64,000 nt of DNA from contig WBZZ01001042.1 in the NCBI GenBank assembly GCA_019918135.1, forward strand, positions 1-64,000, read 5' to 3'. The notes below the pieces were generated by a model, which ran no database searches, had not been told where the DNA came from, and saw only the letters and a list, made by a program, of their open reading frames with translations. This stretch comes from Paulinella micropora (Eukaryota > Cercozoa > Imbricatea > Euglyphida > Paulinellidae). Positions 20,250 through 31,885 of this stretch are shown here, piece by piece. Positions within the stretch are counted from its first letter, which is position 1. Every line of letters begins with the position of its first letter. The position numbers and the translations under genes were made by a program.

Positions 20250-22686
20250 ATGGACGTCGTTGAGGCACTGAATACTAAGTTTTTGACGAAAGATGAAGTA
20301 TTTAACGTCACTAAATTAGCTTATATTATTGATAATTTTGAAGATTACAAAAAACAATTAAGATGGAGACAACGATACGATGAAATTGACCCATTTACAT
20401 TGACAAAAAAGTATCTTCAAAACTCTTTCAACGATAAAATAGTTGTCAATTATAGACAAAATGAAGGAAAAGGAAGGTTTTGTGCGGTTGGTTCATTATC
20501 TTTACAAAACATCCCGCGAGATATACGCCACACAATCGCCAGTGATTACTTCGTTGATATCGACGTGGTAAATGCCCACCCAGTTATTCTACTATACTTA
20601 CGCCAAAAGCTTAATTTCGAATGTAAATATTTGCAATTATATGTGAAAAATAGAGATAAGGCCATAGACATGTTGATGAAACTCAAGATAAGTGAAGGGG
20701 GTAAGGAAGTGGCCGTAGATAGAGACAAAGCTAAACAGATATATTTGTCACTTATCAGTGGTGGAAATAAAGATTTTAACTCTTTGACGAAAAAGATAAA
20801 GTTTCTGACCAATGTCGAACAAGAAATGATAACTCTACACACTCGATTCGCGAACACTTATTTGGAAGACTTTGAACGATTAAACAAAAGAGAATAGCCA
20901 GGGGTGATAATTTCAACCATCAAGCCAGTTTCATGAATACACTTCTATGCGATATGGAAAATAGTATCTTACAAGTGATGCTCTCATATTTTGGAAATCC
21001 AAAGACCTGTGTCCTGTGTTTTGATGGGCTGATGTTGGAGAAAAAAGATTATGATTTGGTAGGATGTTCGGCGGCGATCAAAGAAGCATTAGGCATTGAT
21101 ATGACACTCAAAATAAAAGATATGAACGAAGGCTTAACTATCCCCACAAACATAGCAACATATCATACACCGAGGCTTAAATACTTTGGCGATTTAGACA
21201 ATGTATATCTTAGAGATAGTGGCGATAACGTAGCAAGCATAGAAAGATTAACTGAATGGTTAAAATGTATAAACATCGTTTCTAGAGGTGGTGGGAAATG
21301 TGCGATGACTTTAAACCTTGATGTTGATGAAGGAACGGGAGAAAAGACAGTGTATTATGTACAAGTCGACGTAAGCACTATGAAACATTCATTAGATTAT
21401 GAATGTTATGTGCCTAACCTCGAATATGTAAAAGAACTTAGTGATTTTAAAGAAACGAAAAACTTACCAAATGCGAAACAATGGTTATATACTCAATTCG
21501 GAGGGGATTTTATACATAAACAGATATTCAAGCGAAATGTGAAACGATACGACGACTTTATGTTCTATCCATATCTAAAACGAGTGGGTGTGCCGATCAA
21601 ATATTCAAACAAATTGAACTTATCCATGGGTTTTCCATTGGATAATGTGCCCTTTGATAGTGTTTCAACAAAATACAACTTTGAAGAAAGCCATTTATAC
21701 AAACATTTGAAAACAGACTTCTTTACCGAAGGCGAAGGCGAATATAATAACTTTTCAGACCACATAGCAGATATGATCCAGATGCCGAATAAGAACCGTG
21801 GTATAGGCCATTTATTCTTCTTGTGCCAGGGAACTGGTAAGGGGTTGTTATCAAAGTTTATGGAACGACTTCTGGGCTCACAAAACCACATAGTAATTAA
21901 AGATTTTAACCGCTATTTGGAAAGGTTTAATGTCGCATATGCCAATACAATATTGAAAGTATTTGAGGAGTTACAGGAGAAAGGTGGTGCCTTTACTAAC
22001 AGCGATCGTCTCAAAAGTCAGATTGACCAAAAAGATGAAATTGTTGAGCCCAAAGGAAGTAAGCAATACAAAATAAAACATTTTTCCAGATATTGGTTTT
22101 ATACCAACAATGAAAACACATTATACATTGAAGGTAGTGATCAACGCTACTCTTTACATAGATGAAGTGGAGCACATGCTGATGATAAGGATTATTTTAA
22201 GCCCATATTTGATGAAATAAGCAATGATGATTTTATGAGGTGTGCCTTTGAATACTTCGCGACGAGGAAATATGAAGAAGTTAATGTTATGACGGCTTAC
22301 AAGACCACCTACAAGACCGAACAAAAGATGCATAATCCGCCCAAGGGGATTAAATTCATGATTGAATTCATTCAGGCGCGTTTTGATGAAGTTGAAATCA
22401 AAGAAATCAAGATAGATTCACAGTATCTATGTGATAAATACAAAACTTTTAGCTCAGAAAGTGGAACCGCCTTTCATAAAGGTGCTTTCTATACCCAACT
22501 TAGACACGTGGGGCTTGATAAGCCAAAACAATCGAGGGGTAAGAATAATAGAAAAATAGGTTTTCTATTAATATACATTCAATTAGAAATAATATACGCG
22601 ATTACATAAAAGATAACTCATTTGATTTTGATTTTGGCTCCGGGGTAGATGAAGAAGGTGACGATGAGTTTCAATATTGGTCGTGA
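20250..22686 (+). pseudogene. EVE-1 TVpol-like polymerase fused to SF3 helicase, broken
   Basis: First part (ATG 20250 to TAG 20897) holds DIDVVNAHPVILLYL. The next frame (from about 20895) holds FMNTLLCDMENSILQ and VLCFDGLML. These match the palm of the transposon-virus polymerases (TVpol, family A-like) found fused to SF3 helicases in Sputnik-type virophages. The helicase follows: Walker A GTGKGLL (about 21830), Walker B-like ILKVFEELQ and sensor YWFYTNNEN. Breaks: frameshift at about 20893, in-frame TGA at 22163-22165, and a further shift near 22600 before an acidic tail (GVDEEGDDEFQYWS). Expected role: genome replication. Now inactive. Confidence 0.7.
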
Positions 22687-22732
22687 ATAAATAATATAAA
22701 ACAGATTTTTTTTTGTTATGCTTATATATAAC

Positions 22733-23378
22733 ATGGCAACCAAAAAAGATTATCTGCCAAATAGAAAAATGGACTCATCTGGGTAGCGATATTAAACTGC
22801 CAACAAGGAAATCACTTAAACCTGATATCGTCGCATTTTATGAAAAATACCGACCCGAACAAAATCAACAGAGTGATAATGTTGAAGTTTTATTTCCTTC
22901 CGTTGATACGATGAAAAAATTCTTTGATAATGAACCAGAAGAATATACACCCTTTAAAGAAAGTGATTTGAAGGAAACTGGTATTACCGAAATCAAGACT
23001 AATGTAGGAGAAGAATTAGCGAAAAAAGAACTACCTGTTTTAGAAGCACCTGCCCCAACGAAGGAAAAGAAAACACCGATTAAAGCAAAGCGGAATCCGC
23101 CCGAGAGCGGGTATAGTTGCTATGAAATAATAACGGCACATTTGAAAGTATCAAAAGATCAGTTTAATTTCTTGTATATGAAAGTGGAAGACCGCACCAT
23201 AATGCAGGAGGATATGAAGAAATGGCACGAGAGTAGATATGCGCACATACCACCCGACAACCGCCCTATTCTTAAATATGGTAAGTTAGATTATAAGACA
23301 TTTTTCCGCGATGTCTTATCTCAACACGAGGGCAAACTAACCACATTAAAAGATATGTATGACAGGTTTCATATGTAA
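22733..23378 (+). pseudogene. EVE-1 copy of conserved protein 1, early frameshift
   Basis: ATG 22733 (MATKKDYL) shifts frame at about 22757-22765; the remaining 200 residues are open. The C-terminal 100 residues (from KKTPIKAKRNPPESGYSCYE) are nearly identical to the EVE-2 protein at 54721, while the N-terminal half is more diverged. Function unknown; the basic linker plus conserved globular end suggests a virion or DNA-associated protein. It overlaps the next gene tail to tail. Confidence 0.65.
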
Positions 23379-24007
23379 TCTGCGGTTAGTGCTATATCTC
23401 TCATAACATCAATTTTGAAATATGATGGGTTGAATGAAACAGGCTTGTCAGCATTTCTTGATTTATAATAAAGATTTAATGAAATGTTCGCGCCTTCTGT
23501 GCAGGTTACAGAAACTCTGTTAGTTGGATAAGTTTCAATGCGACCCGTTTTTTTAACAGTCTGTCCGCTTGTATCATTGCTTGGAGTTGTAATCTGCCAT
23601 GCTAAAAGAACTTGTGTTGTTGTTTTTTGAACAATCCATTCACAACTGAATTCTTCATTAGTAAAAGCAGGAAAATAATCAATTATTTCTGTTTCAAGAT
23701 TATAAACAATTCCATCATCGTAATTGAATTGAAATTGAAAGGATCCATTCCCCACGGGATTTGCCGCCATTGTTAAACAGCCCGAAAAAGAAACAATTAT
23801 GAATTGACCAACTGCTAAATTGGAGATTGTTTTGCTACCAACTCCCGATGTGTCAAGAGTTGTAAATGATGTGCCATTCATGGCCGATCTAAGTGCGATT
23901 GAGTTATACACATTTTGAATAACTCTTGTTAATGTTGGAGTAGCAGTAACGGCAATAGTTTTAGTATCAATTGACTGCTGTTCTTGTGATCGTCCAAATA
24001 TATTCAT
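23369..24007 (-). CDS. EVE-1 beta-rich structural-type protein
   Basis: ATG 24007, 212 residues, intact. It begins MNIFGRSQEQQSIDTKTIAV and ends NPSYFKIDVMRDIALTADYI; both ends are strongly conserved with the EVE-2 protein at 55988, while the middle has drifted. Sequence alternates hydrophobic and polar residues as in jelly-roll or spike proteins. I infer a minor capsid, penton or spike role, not proven. Confidence 0.6.
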   Translation of the reverse strand: MNIFGRSQEQQSIDTKTIAVTATPTLTRVIQNVYNSIALRSAMNGTSFTTLDTSGVGSKTISNLAVGQFIIVSFSGCLTMAANPVGNGSFQFQFNYDDGIVYNLETEIIDYFPAFTNEEFSCEWIVQKTTTQVLLAWQITTPSNDTSGQTVKKTGRIETYPTNRVSVTCTEGANISLNLYYKSRNADKPVSFNPSYFKIDVMRDIALTADYI

Positions 24008-24055
24008 ATTTTTTTAAACTATATATACTACGATATAAAATAATTCTATTAAATT
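24008..24055. promoter_or_regulatory. EVE-1 bidirectional promoter region
   Basis: A 48-base AT-rich gap between two divergent structural genes contains TTTTTTAAACTATATATA. The same string occurs in the equivalent gap of EVE-2 (55989-56050), so it is likely a shared promoter. Confidence 0.5.
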
Positions 24056-27000
24056 ATGAACCATTTAGGCAATCCATAGGCATATCATTTTTACGGCTCT
24101 GTCATAGTGGATGAGGATTTAGAAATTGATGGCATATTATATGGCGATCATATCGAAGCGAACTCAATACAAGCAAGAACTGACGACATAACAATATCAT
24201 CAAAAAATAACAATTCTTCTTTGTTGGTATCTGATACAGGTTATGTGTCAATTAATAACGAATATGATCTACCATTAGCTGATGGCACAGCAAATCAAGT
24301 TTTAAAAACAGATGGGTTAGGCAATACTTCATTCGCTACATTATCTTCAAGTTATATAAGCGATTTTGAACTGGATAAATTAACAGATGTAGTTATAACG
24401 GCACCAATCGCAGAGAACAGTTATCTCACATATAACACGATAAACTGGGTGAATAAAACCTTTCCGATAAATGTGGATGAATTCGGCAATATTGGTATGG
24501 GAGGGACTTTGAATATAACAGGAGTTAATTTACTAAATACAAAAGATGTTGATGATTGGTTATCAGAGCACATAGCGAATAATGCGAAAGTGTCGGCGGA
24601 TGGTTCAATTAATACACATAATGATGTAACAATAACAGGCACACCATCAGACAATGAATTGCTTATTTACAGCACTGGACAATGGAGAAACACAAACTCA
24701 ACTTTTCTGAGATTAGACGGGACTGTCAGTATGACTGGGGCATTAAATATGGGGAATCTAAACATAACAAATGTAAATCAACTAAATGCAAAAGATGTTA
24801 CAACTTGGTTATCAGAGCACATAGCAAACAATGTGAAAGTGTCCGCGGATGGTAGTATTGATACACATAACGATGTAACAATAACAGGCACACCATCAGA
24901 TAATCCTTATTTACAGCACAGGACAATGGAGAAATGTGGCATCACCCTTTCTGAGATTAGACGGCACTATCAGCACGACTGGAGCATTAAATATGGGTGG
25001 TTATGCTATTTCAGGGGCTTCTACATATAATGGAATTAATCTCGCAAATCTCGCAGTTGATAGCACGGTGGTTAAATTAACAGGAATCCAAACTATAGGA
25101 GGAGCCAAAACATTCAGCGATGTGATAACAGCAAGTTCTGGAATAAGCACAACCACATTAACGGCGAGTGGATTGTTAACAGTAGATGGAGGATGTAAGT
25201 TATCAATACAAAACAAAACAGATGGAGGAAGCGGACAAGGAATATTTATGTGGGATACAGACAACACAGGATGGGGTATTTATATGGCTCAGCCTGGGGC
25301 GAGTAAATCATTGAGTGGAGGAACTGCGGTGGCTGGGAATGATATTTCAGGCTTCGCTATAAGACTTAGGTCTGCTTTTGCTTGGGCAGATGGTTTTGTA
25401 TGGGAAAATTCCAATGAGCAATTGTTAATGTCGTTAAATGGTGCAAACGGGACTTTATGGACAAAAGGAGTAATAACTGCGAGTGCTGGTGTATCAACAA
25501 CACCATTAATAGCAATAACAGCAAGTGCGGGTGTTGATATGAAAAGCCAAAAAAAACAAACTTAGCCGACCATTCCGTTTCAACCGATGGAGCGAATAAA
25601 AATTATGTTGATACTAATTTTGTGAAACTAACAACGAACCAAACCATAGCAGGAATTAAGACATTTAGCAGTGCCCTTGAAATAACTGGAAATTCAACGA
25701 ATGTGACGACAAAAGGAGTATTCATTGCTTTCGATTCTAGAAATAATATCGGGGCTACTGCTTGCGTGAATATGAACACGAACACATTTTGAAATTTCGG
25801 CGAAAAAAATTAGTTTTGTTATTGATGGGTCCATTGTTTCGTGGTTTAATGCTACTGGCTTAGATTGTAATAGTAGCCGGATTTTCAATATAGGAGCACC
25901 ACAAAATGCGAATGAAGCGGTAAATAGACAATATCTGGACGATAAACTGCGTAAAACTAACAGGAAACCAAACCATAGCAGGGACGAAAACACTTAGCAG
26001 TGAAATTAAAGCAAATGCGGGAGTATCAACAACAACATTATCAACATCAGGATTAGCAACATTAAACTCATTAACATTGGGAACTAATAGAATTAGTAGC
26101 ACAGATACAACAACCAATCTTTATATAGGATATGAAGCAGGTATTAATACAGGTTGGTTTTACAATCTTTTTGTTGGTTATAGGGCTGGAAAGCTTTCCA
26201 CGACTGCGGAAGAAAATAGTTTCATAGGAGCAGCGGCAGGGGTTCTTAATACATTAGGAAACCGCAATACAGCAATCGGTGCTTACGCATTGAGTAATAA
26301 TACGACAGGAAGTCATAATACCGCAATAGGAATGGATACTGCGTCTAATGCTAGCGGGACGATTTCATATTGCGTATATCTTGGTTATAATGCGGGTGTT
26401 AATAATACCTCAAGTTATAAACTGTTTATTGAAACTACAGGTGCCGACCCACCTCTCATCGGAGGCGATTTTAATGGGAGATATGTTGGCATTGGTGGAG
26501 CACTCACAACAACAGGGGCGGGCACTATTGGAGGACTATTAAAGGCGAGTGCGGGAGTATCAACAACAACATTAACGGCGAGTGGATTAATAACGGCAAA
26601 TGCAGGAATAACAGGAACCACATTAACGGCGAGTGGATTAATAACAGCAAATGCGGGAGTTTCATTAACTACACTTACAGCAAGCGGACTATTAACGGCA
26701 ACTGGAGGTTCTAGCATAGTTGTTCAAGGAAATACAAATGGTGGTAATACGAGAGGAATATTTTTGTGGGACACAGGCAACACAAATTATGGTATTTATA
26801 TGGCACAGCCAGGAGTTGGTAGAAGTCTAGTTGGTGGATCAGTTGTATCAGCGGTTGCTGGTAACGATATTAGTTCTTTCGCCATTAGATTTAGAGTGAA
26901 CAATGTTTCCACTCATGGTTTTATATGGGAAAACTCATCGGAACAATTGTTAAAGTCATTAAACGGAGCAAATGGAACATTATGGACAAAAGGATCAATT

Positions 27001-28046
27001 ACGGCAAGTGCGGGTATATCAACAACAACATTAACAACGAGTGATGATGTAGTAGTCGGAGCAGGAAAAAGTGTTTTCATTAATAGAAGTGCGACAGCAA
27101 ACAATAAACTTGTTTTATATGATGGCGGGACGACATCAACGACAGCATTTTATGGGTTTGATATCGCTAATTCAACATTATTATACAATGTTAATGCTTC
27201 GGGAGCGAGCCATGTGTTTTATTATGGAGGCTCGAATTAAATAATTCAATTAACAACACAGCAATTACGGCTTCAAAGACATTAATAGCAAACTCAGGAT
27301 GTAAAATAGGAATTCAAGGAAGTGTGGACGGGACAAGTGCGAGAGGTATATTTATGTATTCTCTTTCAAATACGGACTGGGGTATTTATTTAGCAACTGC
27401 TGGGGCATTGAAAGCACTAAATGATGGAACGGCAGTAGGAGGGAATGGCTTTTCTAGTGAAGCATTGAGATTTAGAGTATATGATAATTCTTCTAGGGGC
27501 TTTGTATGGGAAAATAGTAGCAACACACTTTGAATGTCGTTAAATGCGAACACTGGGGCATTATGGATTAAATCAACATTAACACAAAATTCAGACAGAC
27601 GAAAAAAAGAAGACATAAAGGAATGCTTAGGCTTAGATTTCATAAATAAGTTAAATCCAGTTTGCTATCGTATGACTGATAACAATAAAAAACAAAGAGC
27701 AGGTTTAATAGCACAAGAAGTGGAAGACATACTAACAGAACTAGATAGATTACACTTTGCGGGGCTTTCAAAAGAACCAGTAATGGTTCAATGTCCTATA
27801 CAAAAGGCAGAGTGTGAAATGAAAGGAGTAAGTGTTAATCCATACGAATATAAATGTGTTGAAACTGGGGAATATGAATATGGTATGGCTTATACTGAGT
27901 TTATCGCACCATTACTTAAGGCCGTTCAACAATTATCAGAAAAGGTAGCTAATTTAGAAAAAGAGAATAAAATTTTCCTTAATATAATACAAGACCAAGC
28001 AAACCAATTAGCAGAAATTAGAGCAGTCGATTTCCCTAATGTCTAA
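24056..28046 (+). pseudogene. EVE-1 long fibre protein with S74 domain, broken
   Basis: Starts MNHLGNP at 24056, but codon 8 is TAG (24077-24079) where EVE-2 has TGG. More shifts and stops occur at about 24905, 25565, 25790, 25940, 27240 and 27533. Pieces retain the fibre repeats (LTGNQTIAGTKT-like, ITASAGISTTTLTASGL and WENSSEQLL..SLNGANGTLWTKG) and the C-terminal S74 intramolecular chaperone/protease motif SDRRKKEDIKECLGLDF at about 27590. The final ORF from 27534 is open. Role as in EVE-2. Confidence 0.75.
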
Positions 28047-28395
28047 CAATAATGCAACTAGACTTCACAGACCCCCGCCTGTTATGGATATGGATGGCGA
28101 ACTAACTCCTGAATTAAAGTCTCGTGTTTTGGATATTGAACTAAAAACAGAAGAGAAAAAGATTGATAATGAAATTGAGAACGAATGGAATTGCTGTATG
28201 TCGAATAGGAAAACCGATAGCAGACTAATTAAATACTTATTTCAAATTGCTATCATTATCGCCATTATAACCATTTGTATCGTGAGGTTATCTGAAAAAA
28301 ATATTCCGTGCGAGGTAGCCAACACATATGTAGGGATTTTAACCATACTCATAGGAATTTGCCTTCCTTCACCAAGTTCGGGCGGTAAAAGGTAA
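28039..28395 (+). CDS. EVE-1 small one/two-span membrane protein
   Basis: ATG 28039 overlaps the end of the fibre frame by 8 bases. 118 residues: Pro-rich start, charged helix (LDIELKTEEKKIDNEIENEWNCC), membrane span (IAIIIAIITICIV) and a second hydrophobic segment (YVGILTILIGICLPSP). Clear homologue of the EVE-2 gene at 60033. Intact. The pairing with a fibre gene resembles holin-like or virion membrane proteins; this is inference. Confidence 0.6.
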   Translation: MSNNNATRLHRPPPVMDMDGELTPELKSRVLDIELKTEEKKIDNEIENEWNCCMSNRKTDSRLIKYLFQIAIIIAIITICIVRLSEKNIPCEVANTYVGILTILIGICLPSPSSGGKR

Positions 28396-28455
28396 ATTAA
28401 AATAATATAAACTGATTGTATAATATCTTTGTTTTCAATATTGAAAACAAAAACA

Positions 28456-28630
28456 ATGAAATATTGCCATTCGTGTAAAATCTTCTATCCTCCCATTTTT
28501 TATATGCAAAAAATGGAAAATGTGTAAAGAATGTGATTCCTGTCGCAAAAAAAAGAATGTTAATAATGAAATATGTGTTCATATGAATAAACAGAAATAT
28601 TGTTTGCTGTGTTTTAACGGCAGAAAATAA
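28456..28630 (+). pseudogene. EVE-1 small Cys-rich (zinc) protein, frameshifted
   Basis: MKYCHSCKIFYPP from ATG 28456, then a shift at about 28508 into CKKWKMCKECDSCRKKK...KYCLLCFNGRK to TAA 28630. Four CxxC-type pairs in under 60 residues suggest a zinc protein. No copy seen at the same place in EVE-2. Confidence 0.45.
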
Positions 28631-28674
28631 ACCAGAACCGATTACTCGTTCTGAACCTTGGATGGAGTAGTTGG

Positions 28675-28848
28675 ATTAAATATCATTACATTGTGTCATA
28701 TACCATCTATTATCGCCTGCGCACATTAAGGGCAGTGCCTCATCAAAACTACGACAAGTATTATTTCCGTTATTTATGAAAACACACTTAAAACCAGTTT
28801 CTACCCCTTGCTTTATACAATAAGCACACGATTCATTCTTTTTTCAAC
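28675..28848 (-). pseudogene. EVE-1 small secreted Cys protein, 5'-truncated
   Basis: The minus strand encodes SCAYCIKQG...CVFINNGNNTCRSFDEALPLMCAGD, close to residues 30-75 of the EVE-2 protein at 60620. The signal peptide end is missing: the sequence switches to unrelated GC-richer DNA at about 28850. This marks the right break of EVE-1. Confidence 0.65.
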
Positions 28849-28849
28849 A

Positions 28850-29612
28850 GAGGTGGAGGACGTGGCGGAGGACAGAGCCAACGAGGCAGGGGAGGACGAC
28901 AGCGACCCGACTCCCACGGATTCAACGACCGACCGGCCAAGCCAACGCAATGCTGGAGGAGCCACCGGACGTCAACGACGACCCTACGGCAGACGGCCAA
29001 GCATGGATGATGTACGACGACACCGGCGAGGACGAACTAGAAGAGCCCATCAAATACGAAGATGAACCCGTGCAATACAACGAACACCCGGCTGTCAAGG
29101 TACCTACTGAACCCGAAACTCACTATGTGGCTCGGGGACCAACCTACCGAGGCAGGGAGGGACCGATCCAACTGTCTGCTGCCTCCGACGCATCTGAAGG
29201 TAACAACGACGGGAAACGGAACGACTTGTCACCACCACCCCACCCGGATTACATACAAGACCCATCGAGGCGCCCCGACATACCTTGGACATCACTGACT
29301 CCGACTCAACGAGAAGACGAGAACGACTACCGGCGAGCCTACGTACAATGGACAAGAATGCGAGACGCGTTTCGAACCACCCCACAAGGTTTCCCAGTGC
29401 CTCCAGCCCACTGGCCAACGTTCTACCAACCACATGGCGCGCCTCTCAATTATTTTCTGCCAAAATCAGATCCCTGGGTAATACCCGCGCACCTAGTCCC
29501 AGACGCACCCGGTTCAACGGGGATCGAGCACTTCGTACTCCGAACAAGACCACCCAGGCGCACCCGGACACCACAAACAACTCGAAGTTCAGCAACCCAG
29601 CTGACCCAGACA
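28850..29612 (+). mobile_element. gag-like fragment of an unidentified retroelement
   Basis: An RGG-rich stretch (RGGGRGGGQSQRGRGG, frame ending 29007) overlaps a second open frame from 28950 with an acidic start (MLEEPPDVNDDP) and a Pro-rich end (FPVPPAHWPTFYQPHG). It abuts the truncated end of copia-2 at about 29612. RGG boxes occur in nucleic-acid-binding gag proteins, but no zinc knuckle, protease or RT is present, so identity is uncertain. Confidence 0.35.
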
Positions 29613-31103
29613 AGACCGTCGCAACGTGTCAATATACTGCTTTTGGTACAGAGTGATTGAGTACACTCCCCCAACCCTCTTGAGCTCGAACTCTATTGAA
29701 AGAAATTCCTTAACTAGCCCAAGGTCTTTGACGTTCCCCCATTCTCTGTTGAGCTCCTTGACATATCTCTCCCTACTGCCCTTCGAAGCCGCAACATGAA
29801 TACTATCATCAACATGATAAGTGAGCACCTCCGTCTTGTTGGAATCTTCATCTACCCTTGCAAACACCACCGGATCAACTATGCTTTGTTTGAACCCCAA
29901 CTTCTTCTGCGTGGGAACTACCCTGTCGTTCCAATACACGTGACCAGATGGCCTGAGACCGTTCACACCTCCCACTGCCTCCCACACCGTGTTCGGAGGC
30001 ACGTACCCTGCTGGAGGCTTTAACCATACCGGAATACGATGTTTCACGTTCGGGAAAGCACTCTCCTCATCGACACTGAAGATCTCCATCCCTTGCAGGA
30101 CTGCCAGAGCACACGTTAGCCATACCATCTCCACTCTGCAAGTCGGTAGATCGACCTCGTCATACTGTCAGGGCGGTTGCAAGAACCCTATACCTGCTAT
30201 TCTTGACTTTGCCTCCACCATCGGACCATCTGCCGTCTCCCTCTTCTCAAAATCGACAAACCTTGTCGGAACAAGAGGCTCCCCTGGAGGCTTTTCCGAG
30301 ACGTGACGTTCGACTATTGCACCAAGCTTGAGGTGTTTGTCTATGTCTGCGAATCTAGACTCATTGAACCGGCCAGACGCAGTCGCCTCGCGATACGGAA
30401 CTGGTATGGTCACAAGAAAAGCCCCTGAACGAAAATTACTCGGCCTGGTTCTTTCCCTGTTACGAGGCTGAGAAACAATGTTGGTGGCTGCAATGGCTGC
30501 CCCATCCCACGTAACTGGCACCCGATTCCTATTCCGCTTGCCTTCCAACCGAGGAGCCAAAGAGGGAGCAGCATTCCTCTTGTTCTCAGCCCTATTTCCA
30601 CCCCCCAGACCAACCGCCTCATGACCCCCTTTGAGCAACTCGTCCTCCCCCTGAACCAGCCTGACGACACCAGCCTCTCCACCATCGACTCCCTGGTGCT
30701 CGTCTTCCTCCACCAACGCACTGGTTTCCGTGTCCTTCACTTGCAGTTGACGCTCGCCGACTTCGTCTGCCAAATTCTGAATCACCAGCCACTCGTCGTC
30801 GGTGAAAAATGTTCCGGGATTTGCGTCACTTTTACCACTTTTTTCCCGTGCGACGTTAGAGCTGTGAAACACATGTTGGGGTGACGTTGCTGTTCTGCTC
30901 CCTGGGTAGAGTGTTGGCCACCCATGCGTAGTGTAGTCTCTCACCATGATGTCAGCTGACACCTTGATCTTCCTGTCGTAGTAACTCCAGACGATGTACG
31001 CAGACTGTTCCACATTAACACCCATGAACACTGGCTCCCCCTTTTCCTGCCCTTTCTTCCCTTCTTTGTAGATAGCACAGAGGCAGCCAAACGGATGTAA
31101 CAT
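29600..31103 (-). pseudogene. copia-2 integrase-RT linker and partial reverse transcriptase
   Basis: The linker frame 31103-30168 begins HPFGCLCAIYK (copia GAKCYV-like region) and is hydrophilic. After a shift at about 30150 the RT frame has VDEESAFPNVKH, HVDDSIHVA (active site HVDD rather than YVDD) and YQKQYIDTL, then is truncated. No RNase H. Confidence 0.65.
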
Positions 31104-31885
31104 GGAGTAGTGAGGGGGGGTCGTCCATAGAACGCCTCATGTCTTGACGTCTTTGTTCCAGCACTCCCTTGTAGGTTCAGTAGAAAAACAGCGTAGTTAA
31201 CAGCTAGCGGTAGGAAGTACACCGGCACTGATCTCGCAACCAAAAGTGTAGTTGCCAAATTGAAAACGACCTTAATCCCTGCTTCAGCGTAGGCGTCTTT
31301 GTTTGGGTCATCTCGCACAGGCAGATGACGCTCCACCCCTGTTCGTTGCAGATGATCTAGGATGCCTTTAGCAATCCACTCCTTATCTGTGCGAAACTTT
31401 TTCATCTTATTTCCAGTCCGCGTCTCAGACCATGCCTGTAGATGCTTGACTTGCTCCAGTGTAGCATTCTGATCTCTCGTTTTGCACCAGTAGTTGCGTA
31501 GTAGTCCAGTAACATTATCCACAAAGACGTTGCAGTAAGGAGTGTCTCCATACATGGGGAACATGATCCTTCCTGTTCCGTCCCCACTCCAATACTCCCC
31601 TGCCTTCTCGCAGACAGTGAGTGACGCCCCCACGTAGTTAGAATGCTTTCGCATCTTTGTCGTCATACATGAGGTACATGCATAGTTGTCCATAGTTCCT
31701 TTTCCCCTCAACGTGATGTTGTTCATTCTTACAAATTGTCTCCCCATCGTTGACCCAAAATGGAACACGTCATGCAACTTCCCAGCGTCCACAGTCGTAG
31801 CAGGGTCCATAGTCGTAGTCCAGAACGCAGATTGATAGCATGGGAAAGTCGAACTGCTCTCCCCTTTCTCATTCTCCGTCTTCAC
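30941..31885 (-). pseudogene. copia-2 integrase
   Basis: H...H...CTSCMTT zinc site near HDVFHFGS, then core segments VFVDN, KFRTDKEWIAKGI and DAYAEAGIKVV in the positions of the DDE residues, and a copia-type C-terminal NYAVFLLN...SRHEAFYGRPP. The frame shifts at about 31103 to the linker. Confidence 0.6.

Larger units (their letters stand above)
18925..28850. mobile_element. EVE-1: decayed virus-like element, truncated at both ends
   Basis: An AT-rich block about 10 kb long. Its right two thirds match EVE-2 gene for gene: conserved 22.7-kb protein, beta-rich protein (minus), fibre with S74 domain, small membrane protein, small Cys protein (minus). The left third carries a different replication gene. 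Several genes carry stops or frameshifts. The left end is cut near copia-1; the right end stops inside the small Cys gene at about 28850. No capsid gene is present. Confidence 0.75.
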
